Shown here: piece after piece, positions 35,201 through 47,470 of the stretch | How positions within the stretch are numbered: the stretch's first letter is position 1 | Layout: every line of letters begins with the position of its first letter | NCBI GenBank assembly: GCA_016859345.1 | Contig: CM029128.1 | Location: 21,703,604-21,767,603 of the forward strand | DNA length: 64,000 nucleotides | Origin: Istiophorus platypterus | Taxonomy: Eukaryota > Chordata > Actinopteri > Istiophoriformes > Istiophoridae | Direction: 5' to 3' | Translations under genes and position numbers: made by a program | The notes under the pieces: generated by a model | Database searches by the model: none | What the model saw: only the letters and a program-made list of their open reading frames with translations | What the model was told of the DNA's origin: nothing

Positions 35201-38200
35201 GGTTTCCTATTGAGAAGCTGCCATGTCACCGAAATGACATGACCCCAAAGTCTAAACTTGGACTTGCCCCCAACAGGTTTTTCATGGCTATTCCATTCAT
35301 AAGGTGTGTATGTAGAAGGCTGCCATTAATCACTTTCAGTATTGAATTATCCATTAAAGAAATATACACATATTTGCTTTCTTTCCGAGAGTGAGTGCTC
35401 TTTGTAAATAATATGTTGCATCGCATTTGTTTCTTTTGTACAAACAGAAATCTAAAAATAACCATGTTTTGCTGCCTCAGTGATGTTGAACAGGTTTCAA
35501 CTTGAAAAATGTGATTTAGTTTCATGAAAGTAAATGACTGATATTGATGGCACACAACCTGCTCCACCTCTACCAGACCACTGCGAGAATGGATCAGCAG
35601 GCTGAGAGGCGAGTCAACAGATAGCGATGAGGACTTTACAAACAACAGCAACACTCCATGCAAACCCTCAGACAACACGCGGTAAAAAACATTTTATCAG
35701 TATTCAGTAGAACCTACCCATAATTCTGAAAAAACCTCATGGCGTCAGTTAAAAAAAAAGTAAAGTCCCAAAGAGAGTTATCACCAACTTTTCACATCTA
35801 CAGAGCTTCATACAGGAGCTTCTGTCAGCCCATTGATTTGGTTTTCCAGTTCAGAAAACTGTTATCAGCCTGATGTCCAGTAGCAGTAGGAAGCTGTTTT
35901 CAGTGAAGAAAAGCTCTAAAAATCCACTGGCTTCTACCTGCTTAGCAGATAAACAGCAGGAAGACACAGTTAGAGGCCACGTGGTGAACATAGTGGAGCA
36001 TTTAGCAGCTTAACAGACAAATATTTCCCCGAGGAATTGGTAGAGACCAAAAACAGAGCTAAAGTGAGTGAATATTGGACCTACATTCATCACTTGAACA
36101 CATACACCACTACACAAATAGATGTGAATTATTATATATGTGTTTAGTATTGAATATATTTGTTCTTTTTTGTCTGATGATGAACAAACATATAGTATGT
36201 GATGCACATAAAAGAGTCACAAATAATGTCAGATTCTTTCTACTGTCAAAGCAGAAACAAGGGGAAAAGCAGTTAATGTCTGATGAGGATGTCTGACTGG
36301 CATGGTACATTTATAAGTTAGTAATGGGGAATATTTAACAGTGTGTGGATTATATTTCTATTAGTAGACGACAGGTTTTAGTTTTTTTTTTTTCCGCCCA
36401 ATTATCATCACAAAGTCTCCTCATATCTGAGTCTACTGAGTGTAAAAGCACACTACACTGTCTGTACAAACAGGAACGGCAGAAACTGTAATCATCATTA
36501 TGTATATAATGCCATAAACTCTCCATATGTTTGCTTTAAAATCAAATAGTCAAAATCAAAGTCTGGAACAGCAAAATGATTCTATTGACTTAAACAAATA
36601 CTGATACTTATATTATTTCTCAATATATTTTAAAGTCTTTTGTCCCTTTCAGGACCCTCAGCAAATAATGACTCCATGATTCCAAGCTTTGTCTTCCCAT
36701 TAGACGCCTCCCTGATGCATTTGCATGATGGATAAGAATCTAAAGCACCTAAAACATTTGAACAATACTGTATATAAACATATATTTGGACAAACACGAT
36801 ATCTAATAACCACTATTTCTAATTTGTTATTAATGAGAATAACATACAAGCAGAATGTGTGGGGAGCTGGATATTAATCATGTTTCCTGAGTGCTGGATG
36901 TGCATCATAATAAGCCTTTAGCAGAAGATTTGTTGATCATCCATCCTGTACAACGGAAAATATCCCCATCATTGTTTGTTTTCTTCTCTCTTAGGTCAAA
37001 GTCCCGCCGCCTCACAGGTACTGATGCATTTACTGGAAATGGCTGGACAAAACACATGCAGCAGAAGGCTGTGAACCAGCTGAGCCAGTATGAGCTGAAC
37101 CAGGTTAGGAGAGTTAATCCCATTTAACTGCATCTTCCACTTAGGCTACATGATTGCAGCAGTTAATAGTTATGCAAGACCATATGCAAGATGGAAGAGT
37201 GGCAGAAACTACCAGCAGTCAGGTGCAAGAAACTTCTAGATGGCTACAAGAAACATTTAGAGGCCGTCATTGTTGCCAAAGGTTCTGCACACAGGTATTG
37301 GTGAAGGTACAAATAAATGTGTCTGGGGAACATTTTGTGTTTGTATTATTTCAGTATGTTGCAAGTTGGGTTTTTTTTCATTAACCTTGAGATTTTTTTA
37401 AACAATCTTTATTATACAAAATTGGTTAAAAGTTTATTTCTGAAGATATTCAAAATTCTGTACTTGAATGGACTGTAGATACCTTCCCTTAGTCTACCTC
37501 GAGTCATCTCAGGGAGGCCTGGAGTAAAACTGGTTCTGAGATATCTGAGCTTTAGAATGAAGGGATAAAGCAAGCACAGTTTAAAGGCATTCATTTTTCA
37601 AAGACCAGGCTCAACATAACCTTTCCATCAATTTAATCTATCTGTGACAGCTAAAAAGCCGGTGATTTACAGTACTAACCCTGACCCTGACTCACCTTTT
37701 CTGGTCTTATTACAGCCAAATATTTGGGAAGAAATATTTAGTTTATTTAGCATAATTACTGGGAAACAAATGATCCCAGGCTGTGTACTTGCTGTTTTTG
37801 TTTGTTCTGAAAGCTCCATAAAGCTGCCATATGACACTCAGAAGGCTTTAAGGTTTTGTAGCAAAAAGGGTTACATAGAGTGAATGACCCCCCCCCCCCT
37901 TCTTTGTTTTAAGAGGAGGTATTGATATGTTTTTCTTTCTTTATTTAGAGGAGATTAGGTGCCTTGTAAATTTGGTAAGATTTGGGGTCAGAAAGCAAGT
38001 GGACTCAGCCACAACTTTATTTTTTATTTCTATTTTATGTAGTTGTTTGAGAAGGTTTTTTGAGAATAAGATCTAGTGTATTTGCCAGTATTTTGCATTC
38101 AGGTGTATGGAGCTCAAAATTTAGGAGAAGCAGTGAAAGGTAATAAAGTCAAAAGTTAACAGTATATGATACAGTGTTATGTATTAATATAATCAATACA

Positions 38201-41200
38201 TATGCTGTTAAGATAATATGATGCTTATTACTTTGCCCTTGAACTCTAATCCAGTGGTCCCCAAACATTTCTAAACCATGGCATCCCTTCATGATGATCT
38301 GTCTATTACTAGCCTACTTAATTTTTTCTTTCCTCATTTCACCTGTTTTTTCTTTGCACATTTATAATGACTTAATTATTTTTTCCTCAACAAATGTCCA
38401 ATTTTCATTTTGCTTATATCATATGATAATGAGGTGCAAACTAAGGTAACATTGAATTAGGTAAAGCTTTTCAAAGCTATTTACCACTTACTACTTCCTG
38501 GTGGAAGGAGTTAATGTGGTCCACCTGAACACAGTTAGTTTTTGGTCTCTCTGAGGGGACAGGAACTGGTGCTGGTGCAGCCTGCAGCCCCTCAAATGGG
38601 ACATAGAATCTTCAGCGGTTTGAGACAGAGCTGCTACAACCACACTCATACTTACTTCTGTACTTTACTCTGTAGAACCCAACTTTGAAGGGAAATGGGA
38701 AAAAATGCCAGGACTCGCCTTATGTGAAGAAAGGAGCCAATGACAATGGAGCCAGCAATCATCAGGTGAAAACAGTATTAGTAAGTGCAAAACCAAATAC
38801 ATTTCAGATTACTGTTTTTAGTAAGCATTGAGAGGTCCCATGTTATTCTGAGGTTTAGAGAAATAACTTCAAACCTCATACCATTGAAATAAACATTCCT
38901 TAACACTGCAGACATTTTTTTTGACTGTGGGTCTGGACCAGTTTCAAAACCACTACAATGAACTCTTATACTATTTCTGCAGAGAGAAGATAAAAAACTT
39001 CAACCCAGAAGACTTCAGGACAGTTTTGAGAGAGGTATGGTTTGTATAGTTAATATGTCTAGCTTTAAGTCTAAGCTAAATTAAATACATAAAATGATTT
39101 CACTGCAGCACTAAATCTGATAGTGTGGTCACATTCATTTCACACTTGAATTGTATTGAATTGTGTAAGATAAGTGACAGATGTGTTGGCGGATTAGAAG
39201 GTGTCTTTACAGAAAATTAGGGCTGCTTCCTTTTTCAAAATTAGACTGACACATTGTTACCAGAACACTTTTAAAGTGAAATACTGGGTGTCACATGGTA
39301 GAGAAAATATCGATGTGGAAATTGCTGAACTGAGGGCGAAATTCAGTGAAATGTAGGAGGACATTTTAAAGGAAGTGTAACACACAATTTAAAGTTTTGT
39401 AATTTGAAATTACAGATGCCCCAAGTTTTTTGGCCCCGATCCATGTCCTTTGATATTGCGTATCTGCAAATACTGAGACCAGTCAGATACTTGTAACCAT
39501 GTACCTGACATCCTTAACTAACAGCTTAAGTTGACAATACTTATCTTTGTGAGCTATTTGATCCAAATGCTAAGTTTGTAAGCCCAAGTTAATGATATGA
39601 TTAGAACAAAGGTTTAACTGGAGATTGTAAACCCTGTCATTGACATGAGGTGAACTCTACTGTATTTTTTCAAACTACAGAAATGCTGAGTCCACTCTGA
39701 TTGTATTATAGTGTTACAGAGTGGAACCTGCAGTATCATCTGCAGAGAGCACTTTAAACAAACTATATATACATTTCATTTCGTTCTGTCATCAGTTACT
39801 TAATAACAACTGATATAACCTTCCACTAAAGATGTTTGTCATTTGAACCGGTGAAAGTGATGGTCAGCACCAGCTAAACATGAGAAGCTACTACCTAAAT
39901 GCTGTCTACAGTTAGCTTTATCCATGGTAATTAGTGCCAATGATTGATGAATCTGTGCATATTGCAAAGTCTTTGTCTGAGGTCAGAGTCAACTCTGAGT
40001 GTGCCCAGATAATGTTTCATATTCACGCACAGATTTTTAATGGAACATGTAGCAGAATGATCACAAGGTAACATTAAAGGCCAGCTGAGGTAAAGTAGAA
40101 CAGCACCGCAACACAAGGAAGTGAGGTGAATAAAACAGAGCAGAGTATAGTGAATAAAAACAGTGGAGAACAGTAAAGAAACGTAGTAGAGTTCATTAAT
40201 TAAAGGTAAGACTTTAATAAGATTTATTCTAGCCAGTAGTGATCCTTTTAAAATATCCTTGAATGGTCCAGATATCATTCTGTAGGTTCAGCTCTGGACA
40301 TCTCTATTTCCAGTGTGTCCTGGAGCAAACAGTGTTACATTTGGCTGTATATAATGAATGGACTATACTTATATAGCGCTTTTGTGGTCTTATGAAACAT
40401 TCAAAGCACTTTAAACTACTACCACATTCACCAAATCACACATACATTCATATAGAACTTTTCTATACATGCAGCACTTTATATACATACTTTATATGGA
40501 TGGAAAAACACTAGGAAAAGTATGGGACCTATAAGATAAACTGTCACAAAATGAAAAATAAAATTGGAGACTGAAATTCTGTTCAGAAAAAGTGTTAAGG
40601 TAAAGTAACACAATTGTCACTTCTGCTAAATGAAAGCAGATTCTAAAAGCCTGTCTCATTTCCTGTGTGCTGTAGTAAATAGACATAAAATAGGTGACTT
40701 AGCATGTCATCCATTCTGTAATTCCTTTTAGCCTTACTGAAGTACATACTATATCCCAAAATACACCCTCTGACATATAATTTATCCTCAAATACAGCTT
40801 AAATGACGTGCAGTTTCCTGTTTATTTGAGATTTATCTTGACTGTATCGTGACTAGATGCTTCTCCAAAGATTTTTTTGCCTTCCCATATATATGTTTAT
40901 CTAAGAGCACAGATAAAGCTTATTTTAGTATTTCTATACCAGAATACTACCCTGCTCTGGGTGAGCGATATGTTCATTAGTTCATTATTTTTTTAAGAAT
41001 CTACACTTTTTAAGCATAATATCATCTGAAACATCAGTTATTAAAAGTAGATTAAAAGTAGATTTTGACATAAATCTTAAGTTAAAAATGCTGCAACAAC
41101 CAAAGACTCGAATCATGTCCGTCTTACCAGTTGTACACTTAAAGGAGAACATTTCATGTAACAACTGGGACAACAGCTAACAAAATGGGGGAAAGAATCT

Positions 41201-41413
41201 TCAGATTCAGAGAGAGGTTGCTAATAGGCTAAGTGAATGTCCTCCACAAATGGAACATGTAAGCAAGCTTTTCTTTTCACAGATGTAGCTCCATGCAGCT
41301 CCAACGGGCACCAGACAGTCCATAGCAGAGACTCTGAGCACCTGCTCTCCTCCAAGGCTTTTCTCAGCTTCAGATTTGACAAAGACGCCATCATGAAATG
41401 TTTTGACTACTGA
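31638..41413 (+). CDS. dcp2: mRNA decapping enzyme DCP2 (Nudix hydrolase)
   Basis: This enzyme cleaves the m7G cap of mRNA, releasing m7GDP, in cytoplasmic P-bodies. Eleven exons, 394 codons: 31638-31690, 33074-33225, 33440-33567, 34747-34845, 34956-35108, 35191-35303, 35577-35681, 36995-37103, 38676-38765, 38983-39034, 41283-41413. All are in phase. The N-terminal regulatory domain (METKRVEIP to about residue 95) binds DCP1. The Nudix box G-x5-E-x7-RE-U-xEE-x-GU is perfect from Gly129 to Phe151, with metal ligands Glu144, Glu147 and Glu148. A box-B region (KFNPKTRKEIRNIEWF, about 186-201) follows, and the CHRNDMTPKSKLGLAPN block comes next. The low-complexity C-tail ends AFLSFRFDKDAIMKCFDY. 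Intron 2 is AT-AC. Human DCP2 has 420 residues. Confidence 0.97.
31962..32050. repeat. (TCTA)n microsatellite in dcp2 intron 1
   Basis: About 22 tetranucleotide units are present, interrupted once by a C at the start. They end in a CGATCGATAGAT segment that is partly palindromic with the repeat. Confidence 0.95.
32290..32400 (-). repeat. short LINE fragment in dcp2 intron 1
   Basis: The minus strand gives SLRWLPVDFRFDLKCLLIKF, resembling the 'LHWLPV..RI.FK' block near the end of many fish LINE ORF2 proteins. It is only about 35 residues long. Confidence 0.5.
33226..33439 (+). other. dcp2: U12-type AT-AC intron (dcp2 intron 2)
   Basis: The intron begins ATATCTTTAC, one mismatch from the U12 AT-AC donor consensus ATATCCTTT, and ends AAAC. 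TTCCTTGAC at 33421-33429 matches the U12 branch-site consensus exactly. Its branch A (33428) lies 11 nt before the end, the short spacing typical of minor-spliceosome introns. Joining these ends restores the conserved residues AKAVFHHCPF across the junction in phase 1. The nearest GT (33238) and AG (33431) instead give a frameshift and a stop. Confidence 0.92.
35850..36020 (+). repeat. dispersed repeat, copy 2
   Basis: This is the reverse-complement partner of 26846-27021, lying in dcp2 intron 7. The matching region starts around 'tcagaaaactgttatcagcctg' and ends at 'ttagcagcttaacaga'. Confidence 0.8.
40355..40460. repeat. dispersed fish repeat ('tatatagcgctttt' type) in dcp2 intron 10
   Basis: The block 'atggactatacttatatagcgcttttgtggtc' with 'caaagcactttaaactac' and 'cattcaccaa' is a widespread teleost interspersed motif. 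I recognise it by pattern only. Confidence 0.5.
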
Positions 41414-43840
41414 CATGATGAAGTGCTGTGCCTCATCTTTAACATCAAATTATGGCCTCAGAGAATTTTTACCTTACAGTCCAGGACTGCTTGTCATGAA
41501 CTCACATTTACACTGGGGAGTTACCCATTTTTTAATTGAAAACATCCAGTACGTTCCCCTGTAGATGTTTGCCTTTCCAGACCTTTTTAGACAGGTGGTT
41601 AACCTAATAATGCTGTCCAAGACAGAAACACAACTTTATCTTGAATACAGAAATTCACAATTCAGTCTGCAGGAGACAACACATTGACTATAAGGAGAAG
41701 ATTGCTCATGTTAACAATGTGTCTGTGAAAGGCAAAAATCAACAGTTTTGAGAACATAATCAATTTTAAGCACACATGAGTTGAAAAGTCTAGAAATCCG
41801 CTGTGGCCTCTTAGTGAATTGGGCCAGATAATCAATGTTAAATTTATCATGTCATGTATTGATTTTAAGTCGGAATTATTTAGGTTTTGAGCATTTCCTC
41901 CATTCTTCCAATTGAGTCCAAAAGCTGTTTTAGATGCTGAAGAAAGATGGGCATTAAGAGTATTATTGGATTGATTTATTTATAGTGTTATTGACTTCAT
42001 TATCAAATTATATCAGATTTTAGACAGGAGATTACAATGTTATAGAATAATGACTTGAGAAAGGAATAACAAATGGTCATCACAACTATGTCTTCACAAG
42101 TTGAATGTCATTAAATTCATGTTTTACATTTGTATGGAAGTCTATGGCTGCCAATATTATGTATTGTAAAATTAATGTTATCATAATTAAGACCAGGAAA
42201 TGTATGAATTAAAAGGAAAATGCCATTGACAAATAATCTTTCAATGTACTCCGCAATATATCACTGTACAATGATAATGCAGTACTCAAATTGGCAGACA
42301 GTGTGAAACCTAATTGAAATGGCAAATGAGACTTTTATTGGAATGACGTTAAGTCATCTCAAATAAAAATTTCTCCAATGGAAGAATTTGTGAACATTGT
42401 CATAGTCAACCATTATGAGATTGACCATTATAGGAAATGGCCATGAAACTGCAACTTTTTCTTTCATTTTCAGCAGAAATGACATTAATTCCAATTTAAA
42501 TGCTAATAGGAGAGTCTGGTTTGCAATTATATTATCAAGTTCAGGTTTTTCATTGTTTTGTCATTTTAAGATGAAAATACTAAGTCAGTTTCATGTTCAG
42601 TGATTTATTGTGACAGTGTAGTAGTTAGGAGCATCCTGGATCACCGATCACTGGAGCTTTCCTTTGTATTTTGGCAGAATAGTGCATTTTCAAACAAACA
42701 TTTTAATTTTGTCATTTTGTTATTTTCAGCCACAGACTTTAATATATTGTCATATATTGTTTGCCTTAAAGTGACCCACATCCAACTTTTGTTAAACTGC
42801 CTGGTTTCTACCAGTCTTGTATTTCAAGGCTTCTTTCCTGAAGGCTGCCAGGTTTACAGGTTTAAATTCCTTTTAGGATTTCTTAGACAACAAGTTCTTA
42901 ATCATGTTGTTTGTGACCCACTAGTTAGCTGCTGTAGTGTTTAGTTGGCATGAAAACATTCAGACTCTTGGGCTATGGACCATGATGGAGGACCACAGCG
43001 TTGGACTACTGTGAACATATCAAGTTATTCTCAAAAAACATTACAAAGGGCCACTACATCTGAAAACATACAAAGAACAAAAGCAATTTTCATAAAATCA
43101 GCTACTTTTCCAGAAGCCTTTGAAGTTCAACCCGCTGTCTAACAATTTATTTTTTCTAAAGGGACTATCATACATGTATACATGTAAGATGACTATGTCT
43201 GGATGCAAGCTCTCTTTTTGTGATGTTTGTCACTGGGGTTCTTTCTTATTGATTGCACAGATGGTGATCTCAAGTTGTCCTTTGGCTTCAGTAGTGTTTT
43301 GACTTAACTGTGAATATTAATAAAGTATGGGTTTTTTTTTTCATTCTTGGCAGTTGACTGAGTTAAAAATATGCACTATATCAAATATTTCAGTCCGTTT
43401 TCTCCTGGAGAGAAGCTCATAACTCAAATGTACAGTGATTGTATCTTTAGTACGTTTTGTAAATGTGTTTTAAGTAATAAATATAATGTATTTTCACCAT
43501 TATACATTGCACTCCAATCACTTAAGTGAACAGAGGATTAATGTTTTATGCGTCATGTCTAAGATTAAACACTTAGAATTAGATTTTACTGTGATTACAG
43601 AAGGGCCAAAGGGTCATAATGTTGCTCTGCCCAACTCATTTAAGCAAGGTATTTCAACAAATATGGAAATTTATGATTTCTGATATTAAAGGTACCCCGA
43701 TAATGATGGCAATGTACCCTTTTTTATCATCACCAGCACAAAAATATCTATAGTAAATGTTTAACAAGAATGCACAAGTTTTACTCGTTTAAAGCATTTG
43801 TCAAAGTCAGGGGGCAATTGCAGGATTTTTAAATGAGTGG
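41414..43840 (+). other. dcp2 downstream region, probable long 3' UTR
   Basis: This is about 2.4 kb of AT-rich sequence without genes or recognised repeats. A strong AATAAA at 43319-43324 is followed by a T-rich tract and could end a 1.9-kb dcp2 3' UTR. This is inferred from position and would need RNA data. Confidence 0.4.
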
Positions 43841-44700
43841 GCAAGGAGGGTATGGAGAGCCATTCATTTAATAATCCATAATGACAAAGTGAAAAACATA
43901 TTCTTAGAAATTTTTGAAAATTTATTTAAAATCAAAAAAATTTTCAATCTCAGACTCAGACCCTAATTTAGTCCTTTGCAGACACCCCTTTGGCAGCATT
44001 AACAGTTCTCTATACCATCAGTTGTATCTTGGAGAAACCATCCCATGCATCTATGGTCTCCCCAGGATCCACAAGGAAGGAACTCCCCTCAGACCCATTG
44101 CAGCAGTATCAACTCAGCCACAAATAACTCTTCTTGGGTAAATACCTAAAATATCTGTACACTTAGATTTGGGCAATTTATTCCATTCTTCATAGCAGAT
44201 CCCCTCGAGCTCCATCAGAGTGGAGGGTAAGCATCTGTGAACTGCCATCTTCAGGTCTCTTCACATTTGTTCTGTGGAGTTTAAATCTAGGCTTTGGCTG
44301 AGTCACCCAAGGACAGTCAACAACTTGTCCTGATGCCAAAGTCTACAGAGAGTTTCTTGAACTGCATGGCTGGTTTTGTTTTGACATGCAGTGTGTGTCT
44401 TTCTAAACCATGTGCAGTCAATTCCATTTGCCACGGAGTCCAGTCAAGCTCCAGACACATCTCAAAGATAATTAAGTGCCACAGCAAAGGGTCTGAATAC
44501 TTTTGTAACTGATATATTTCCGTTTTTGATTTTTAATGAATTTACAAAAACAAATTTGCAAAACATGGATTGACTGTCTTTGAGCATTATTGAGTGTAGA
44601 TTTTTATCAATTTAAAATTTAATCTACAACACAATAAAATGTGCAAAAAGAGAAAGTGTACTTTCTGAAGCTACCGTACTGTATGTGCAGGTATAATCAA
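43840..44700. mobile_element. Tc1-like non-autonomous element copy with internal Penelope fragment
   Basis: The left end (around 43870, 'aataatccataatgacaaagtgaaaaac') and right end (around 44590-44700, 'gagtgtagatttttatcaattt ... gtactttctgaagctaccgtactgta') match the other Tc1-like copies in this window. The strings 'ccaggcac'-like and 'gggtctgaatactttt' (about 44490) are typical. A Penelope-like coding scrap sits inside at 43995-44140. Confidence 0.6.
43995..44140 (+). pseudogene. Penelope-like element reverse-transcriptase scrap
   Basis: The frame reads LYHQLYLGETIPCIYGLPRI, then HKEGTPLRPIAAVST. This is the fingers region of the Penelope-like (PLE) reverse transcriptase found in fish. 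It is only about 45 residues long and runs into unrelated sequence, so it is a dead fragment. A second PLE fragment lies at 48.4-49.3 kb on the other strand. Confidence 0.7.
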
Positions 44701-45210
44701 AACTTTGGGCACTGCTGAGCACATTACATAATTTGCTTTTTTTTTTTTTTTTTTTGCTTTAAAGCGAAAAGACAGAAATAGAACCTCTGCAGCAAACAAA
44801 TATTACAAATGAGCTTTTCTTCAAATGTTAATGTACTGTTAGGGTTGAGGTCTTATTTCATGAACTTAAAAAGGAGAAGGAAATCAATCAAAAAAGTAAA
44901 AGTGGAGAAGAGTCTGACTTCTACATCAGGATGATGATCGAAAGTAGACCTCAGATTCTGCAATGAGCTACTTCAAGAAACACAAGCTGAAGCTTGTGAG
45001 GGGATTGACCTGAGCATCATTAAAAATCTATGGGTGGATTTTAAGCATGCTATGTGTGCAAGATGGCCTAAGAACCTGAAATGATTTCCAGAAAGAGTGG
45101 CTAAAAAATCCTAAATCTTGTCTAGAAAGACTCTTTGCTGGTACAAAAAATGTTTATAAGTTGTGATATTTACCAAATTGGGATTACTAAGTAGTGATCT
45201 ACTAGGGTGC

Positions 45211-45211
45211 C

Positions 45212-45244
<33 letters not shown>

Positions 45245-45259
45245 AAATAAAATAAAAAA

Positions 45260-45291
<32 letters not shown>

Positions 45292-45308
45292 CTAGATATA
45301 TATATATA
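45211..45308. repeat. poly(A) tract and (TA)n microsatellite
   Basis: A run of about 30 A at 45211-45241 is followed by an A/T-rich stretch and about 20 TA units at 45263-45308. It lies directly before the LINE relic. Confidence 0.9.
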
Positions 45309-45309
45309 T

Positions 45310-46920
45310 GGATGTGGAAAACGACTCTCGAGGCCAACTCAAAGCCAACTGCAAGAGTTACCATCAAGTGCGGCATATACTGAGGTGATGCACTATCCTT
45401 GCTGCTGTTCTGTAGGGCTTGAAGCCTCTCAGCCAGATCATCACAAGGAGTGGCCACAGATACTGGTTCCGAAGTGGAGCAACAATTAGTCACCTCCTCT
45501 ACATGAATGACATCAAGCTGTACACCAGGAATGAGCATACATTGACTCACTGATCCACATCACCAAGATCTATAGCAAAGAGACTGGAATGTCTTTCGGA
45601 CTAGATAAGTGTGGCCGGATGATATCAAAGAGAGGGAAGAAGATCAGAATCAAGAGGATTGAACTACCAAAAGGCAACATTGCAGCTATCCAGGACAGCT
45701 ACAAGTACCTTGGGATCCCACAGACAAATGGGAACCATGAAAAAGCTGCAAGGAAGTCAGCCACAGCCAAATACCTACAGAGAGTAAGGCAGGTCCTGAG
45801 AAGCCGTCTGAATGTGAAGAACAAGGTCCAAGCTATCAACACATTCACCCTGCTAGTCACCAGATACCCCGCTGGTATAATAAGCTGGTTAAAGGAGGAG
45901 AGAGAGGCCACTGATGTCAAGACAAGGTCGCTCCTCACAATGAATGGAGGGTTTCACCCCAAGTCCAGCACCCTGATATTGTACATTCAGAGGAACGAGG
46001 GAGGCTGAGGACTGGTGAGCATCAGGGCCACTGTCCAGGGCGAAACAACCAAGATCCAGGGGTACATCAGGAAGATGGTCCCCAAAGATGAGCTTGTAAG
46101 TGAATACCTCAGGCAGCAGATACCTGATAATGCCACCAAAACATTGAAGAAGTGGCTGATATCAAGAATTCCTACCAGTGGCTGGAGAAGGCTGGACTGA
46201 AATACAGCGCAGAAGCACTGATCAAGGCCAGCACAAGATCAATTGAGGCAGGGGTCTACAAAACCAGACAGGACCCCAGATACAGGCTGTACAAAGATGC
46301 TCCTGAGACAGTACAGCACATAATAGCAGGGTGTAAGATGCAGATAGAAGAGCGGACATGGAACATCATAACCAAGTGGCTGGCAAGTTTATAGGAACAT
46401 CTGCACTGGAAGACACCTCCTAAGGTGGTTGAGACTGATCAGGCCAAGATCCTGTGGGACTTCCAGACCACAACTGATAAACTGGTGTGGCTAATCAACC
46501 AGACATTGTGTAGACAGGCAAACAACAGAGAACGGCAGTGGTGATAGACGTAGCTATCCCATGCGACAGTAAGATTGGGGAGAAGGAACACGAGAAGTTC
46601 AAAAAATATCAAGGGCTGAAAGAGGAGCCAGAAAAGATGTGGGGAGTAAAGGCAACAGTGGTGGTAGGAGCACTGGGATCTGTGACCTACAAACTGGGAG
46701 AGTGGCTCCAGCAGATTCCAGGTACAACATCTGAGGTCTCTGTCCAGAAGAGCACCGTCCTAGGAACAGCTAAGATACTGCACAGACCCTCAAACTCCCC
46801 GGCCTCTGGTAGAGGACCCCAGCTTGAGGGAGACACACCTGCCCCCCTCAGGGGTGAGGGGGGAATTTTTTTATATATATATTTTTTCTTTCTCATGGAG
46901 AAAGTTACTGTAAAGGCTAA
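45310..46920 (+). pseudogene. RLE-type LINE relic (R2/R4/Rex6-like), 3' half of ORF
   Basis: This stretch covers the C-terminal half of a non-LTR retrotransposon protein. The RT catalytic box reads YMND at 45500-45511 instead of YMDD. It is followed by the thumb (SYKYLGIPQTNGNHEKAARK, about 45702-45761) and a conserved stretch to 46008 that ends in a stop. The CCHC-type finger near 46280-46335 has two of its cysteines replaced by Tyr (YRLYKDAPETVQHIIAGC). The last block (about 46520-46730, VVIDVAIP, then EKYQGLKEE-like and VGALG) resembles the restriction-like endonuclease of R2/R4-type elements. Several frameshifts and stops prove inactivity. Clade naming is tentative. Confidence 0.75.
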
Positions 46921-46929
46921 TTATTGATG

Positions 46930-47190
46930 TCTATTTGCTGCATATACTACGTTAACTTAAAAAACAACTAAATATTGAATTTTACCAGTAGAACTTTTGC
47001 AAATAATTGCATATATTTGACTGGGGTTTTATTTTGAAGGCACAATACCTAGCCGGAGGTCAACGTCTCAGCACTAATTATAACTCAACAGTTTTCTGCC
47101 TCATCACGATCCGTGTTTGTCTCATAATATTACAGGTGTTGACTCTGACGTCCCGTAGCATGTTTCTACCAGAAGCACTTTACCATCCGG
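46930..47190. other. intergenic DNA, nothing recognised
   Basis: This short AT-rich stretch lies between the LINE relic and the GC-rich ythdc2 promoter region. Confidence 0.4.
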
Positions 47191-47249
47191 CCTGATGCTG
47201 AAGTGCAAAGCGTAAACACAGTTATGATGTAATATATATGTATCTGGCG

Positions 47250-47470
47250 CTTGGTTCAGAAATCTGCGCGCGGAGACTAAGGGAGCGGGTTACCCGTTAA
47301 ACTGTAGCTACACACAGTGGTTCGTCATACTGCGCCTTTTATTGTGAAGAGGTGCGACCGGACGTGTTGTGGTTGTCGGCGGCGCCGCTGCTACGGTTCA
47401 CGGAGGAAAACCACGGCGGCCGCTTCGACGGAGCCCGGAGCCCGGAGCTCTTCACCAACTAAGGCACAGT
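47250..47470 (+). promoter_or_regulatory. ythdc2: CpG-rich ythdc2 promoter and probable 5' UTR exon
   Basis: This is the only strongly GC- and CpG-rich stretch upstream of ythdc2. It contains 'ggttgtcggcggcgccgctg' and 'cggcggccgcttcgacgg', in an otherwise AT-rich region. The first coding exon starts 2.2 kb downstream behind a clean acceptor (TTGCAG at 49619-49624), so a non-coding first exon is required. This is the best candidate. Its donor cannot be fixed by eye. Confidence 0.55.
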
